In this document: piece after piece, positions 46,645-47,727 of the stretch
Numbering within the stretch: the first letter of the stretch is position 1
How the letters are laid out: every line of letters starts with the position of its first letter
Source of the DNA: Bdellovibrionales bacterium
GTDB lineage: Bacteria; Bdellovibrionota; UBA1018; JADZFF01
Direction: 5' to 3'
Length of the DNA stretch: 47,727 bases
Assembly (NCBI GenBank): GCA_020850015.1
Contig: JADZFF010000186.1
Span: 1 to 47,727 of the forward strand
The notes under the pieces: model-generated
The model's database searches: none
Told to the model about the DNA's origin: nothing
Seen by the model: only the letters and a program-made list of their open reading frames with translations
Program-made: the position numbers and the translations under genes

Positions 46645-47727
46645 TCACTGGTCCCAGATTTTCGCGAGCGGGATCCGGCGGCCGATCCCAAAGGCCTTCG
46701 GGCTGACCTTCAGCACGGGGGCCGCCTGGCGGCGCTTGAATTCGTTGATCTCGAGGGCCCGAAGCGTGTCCCTCACCCAGGAACCCGTCTTGGACCCCGG
46801 CCGCGCGGGGTATTTCGTCTCGTGGCGGGCCTGGAGCTCCGCCACCGGAAGGCGCCGCTCCAGGTAGTCCTCCAGCAGGGCGTCCAGCACCGGATAGGGA
46901 GGAAGAGTATCCTCGTCTTTCTGCCCAGGAGCGAGCTCGGCCGACGGGGGCTTGGTGATGGAGCTTTCCGGAATCGGAGCCCCCCAGGCCTGATTCAGAT
47001 GCCGGGCCAGCTCATATACTCGGGTCTTGTAAAGATCGCCGATCGGAGCCAGGGCCCCGGCCATGTCGCCGTACTGGGTGCAGTACCCCATGGCGAGCTC
47101 GGACTTATTCCCCGTGGTGAGGGTAAGGGCGCCATAGTGGTTGGCGAAGGTCATGAGCACGAGGCCCCGCAGGCGGGACTGAAGATTTTCCTGGGCCAGG
47201 GGAATGAGCCCCCCACGGGCCTCGCCGAGCTCGCGGTTGACGGTGGAAAACATGAACTTGATGGGCCGGACCTCGAATCTCAGACCCAGGTTCTTCGCCA
47301 GCGCTTCAGCATCTGCCAGGGCGTGGCTCGAGGAGTATTGGCTGGGCATCGCGACGCCCAAGACGTTCCGCGGACCGAGCGCCTTCGCAGCCAGGGTGGC
47401 CACAACCGCCGAATCGATCCCCCCCGAAAGGCCGATCACCGCGGTGCGGAAGCGAGTCCGCGCGAAATAGTCGCGAATTCCGGTCATCAAACCAAGCGTC
47501 AGCGTCTCGATGTCCGACGCCTCCGAAACGGGAGAGGCTCCGCCTTCGAGGTTTTTCCAACCCTTGAGAGACTTGCCGTCGACCTCCGCGATGGCGAACC
47601 CATCCGCGAAAACCGGCAGACTCCCGGCGAGCGCCCCTGAGGCATCCACGCCGAACGAGGCCCCGTCGAAGAGGATCTCGTCAATGGAGCCCCACTGGTT
47701 CACGTAGAGCACGGGTGCGCCGAGCTC
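46645..47727 (-). CDS. nadE: Glutamine-dependent NAD+ synthetase, 5' end outside window
   Basis: The frame runs off the right edge, giving 360 C-terminal residues. The first visible ones (PVLYVNQWGSIDEILFDG) are the end of the nitrilase/glutaminase domain. The synthetase domain then shows the ATP-binding GLSGGIDSAVVATLAAKAL, followed by YSSSHALADAEALAKNLG, NLQSRLRG, LTTGNKSELAMGYCTQYGDMAGALAPIGDLYK, and the terminal KRRQAAPVLKVSPKAFG. It adenylates nicotinate adenine dinucleotide and amidates it from glutamine to give NAD+. An apparent GTG at 47712 is not the true start because the nitrilase domain begins far upstream. Confidence 0.95.
   Translation of the reverse strand, partial: ELGAPVLYVNQWGSIDEILFDGASFGVDASGALAGSLPVFADGFAIAEVDGKSLKGWKNLEGGASPVSEASDIETLTLGLMTGIRDYFARTRFRTAVIGLSGGIDSAVVATLAAKALGPRNVLGVAMPSQYSSSHALADAEALAKNLGLRFEVRPIKFMFSTVNRELGEARGGLIPLAQENLQSRLRGLVLMTFANHYGALTLTTGNKSELAMGYCTQYGDMAGALAPIGDLYKTRVYELARHLNQAWGAPIPESSITKPPSAELAPGQKDEDTLPPYPVLDALLEDYLERRLPVAELQARHETKYPARPGSKTGSWVRDTLRALEINEFKRRQAAPVLKVSPKAFGIGRRIPLAKIWDQ

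Overview
The window (47.7 kb, GC-rich, coding density near the maximum, no gap of 300 bases without a gene) reads as chromosomal DNA of an aerobic, Gram-negative (diderm) bacterium. Outer-membrane barrels, lipoproteins, alternative complex III, an A2-type caa3 oxidase and system II cytochrome c maturation together suggest a Bdellovibrionota/Myxococcota-like 'deltaproteobacterial' lineage. That assignment is inference: no rRNA or tRNA gene is present to test it. I saw no CRISPR array, prophage or complete insertion sequence.

Layout. 1-7.6 kb: the 3' part of an exported protein, a small lysine-rich protein, a DUF4442 hotdog protein, then an unrecognised minus-strand operon of three translationally coupled exported or membrane proteins (1016, 555 and 387 aa). 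7.6-14.8 kb: an MFS exporter, then the caa3 oxidase operon (sco-ctaC-ctaD-ctaE-ctaF, minus strand) with ctaB divergent. ctaF is fused to a cytochrome c domain. 14.9-17.7 kb: a four-gene ATGA-coupled operon with two output-less HAMP-like membrane proteins around two small exported proteins, then an exported protein that looks like two tandem phage tail-tube domains. 17.8-25.3 kb: a complete actABCDEF operon for alternative complex III. 25.5-29.5 kb: a truncated endonuclease III-like iron-sulfur protein, a Cys-rich lipoprotein behind a good sigma-70-type promoter with an operator-like repeat, an HNH nuclease, a fatty-acid desaturase, an MBL-fold hydrolase with a leaderless-type promoter, an XRE regulator and folA. 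29.5-35.6 kb: a lipoprotein plus FecR/barrel pair, thyA, a UvrD/Rep helicase and a lipoprotein plus barrel pair. 35.6-39.3 kb: ccsA, resB and an unknown gene. 39.4-45.3 kb: an isovaleryl-CoA-dehydrogenase-like enzyme, an acyl-CoA carboxylase carboxyltransferase, a perfect 33-bp inverted repeat at the next gene junction, an LTA-synthase/sulfatase-like membrane enzyme and a BKACE enzyme. 45.4-47.7 kb: a peroxiredoxin carrying a histone-like Lys/Ala/Pro tail, a coiled-coil protein with a similar tail, and a partial glutamine-dependent NAD+ synthetase.

How it fits together. Menaquinol or ubiquinol oxidised by ActABCDEF would pass electrons through c-type cytochromes to the caa3 oxidase. Sco supplies copper, CtaB supplies heme O, and CcsA/ResB attach heme to the many CxxCH proteins encoded here. 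Heme A synthase (ctaA) is not in the window. FolA and ThyA form the dTMP cycle. The acyl-CoA genes suggest branched-chain amino-acid catabolism.

The parts I find least explained by known systems are the lysine-tailed peroxiredoxin/coiled-coil pair, the exported tandem tail-tube-like protein, the HAMP-only operon, the three-gene envelope operon, the mini endonuclease III-like protein, and the palindromic element at 42.2-42.3 kb.
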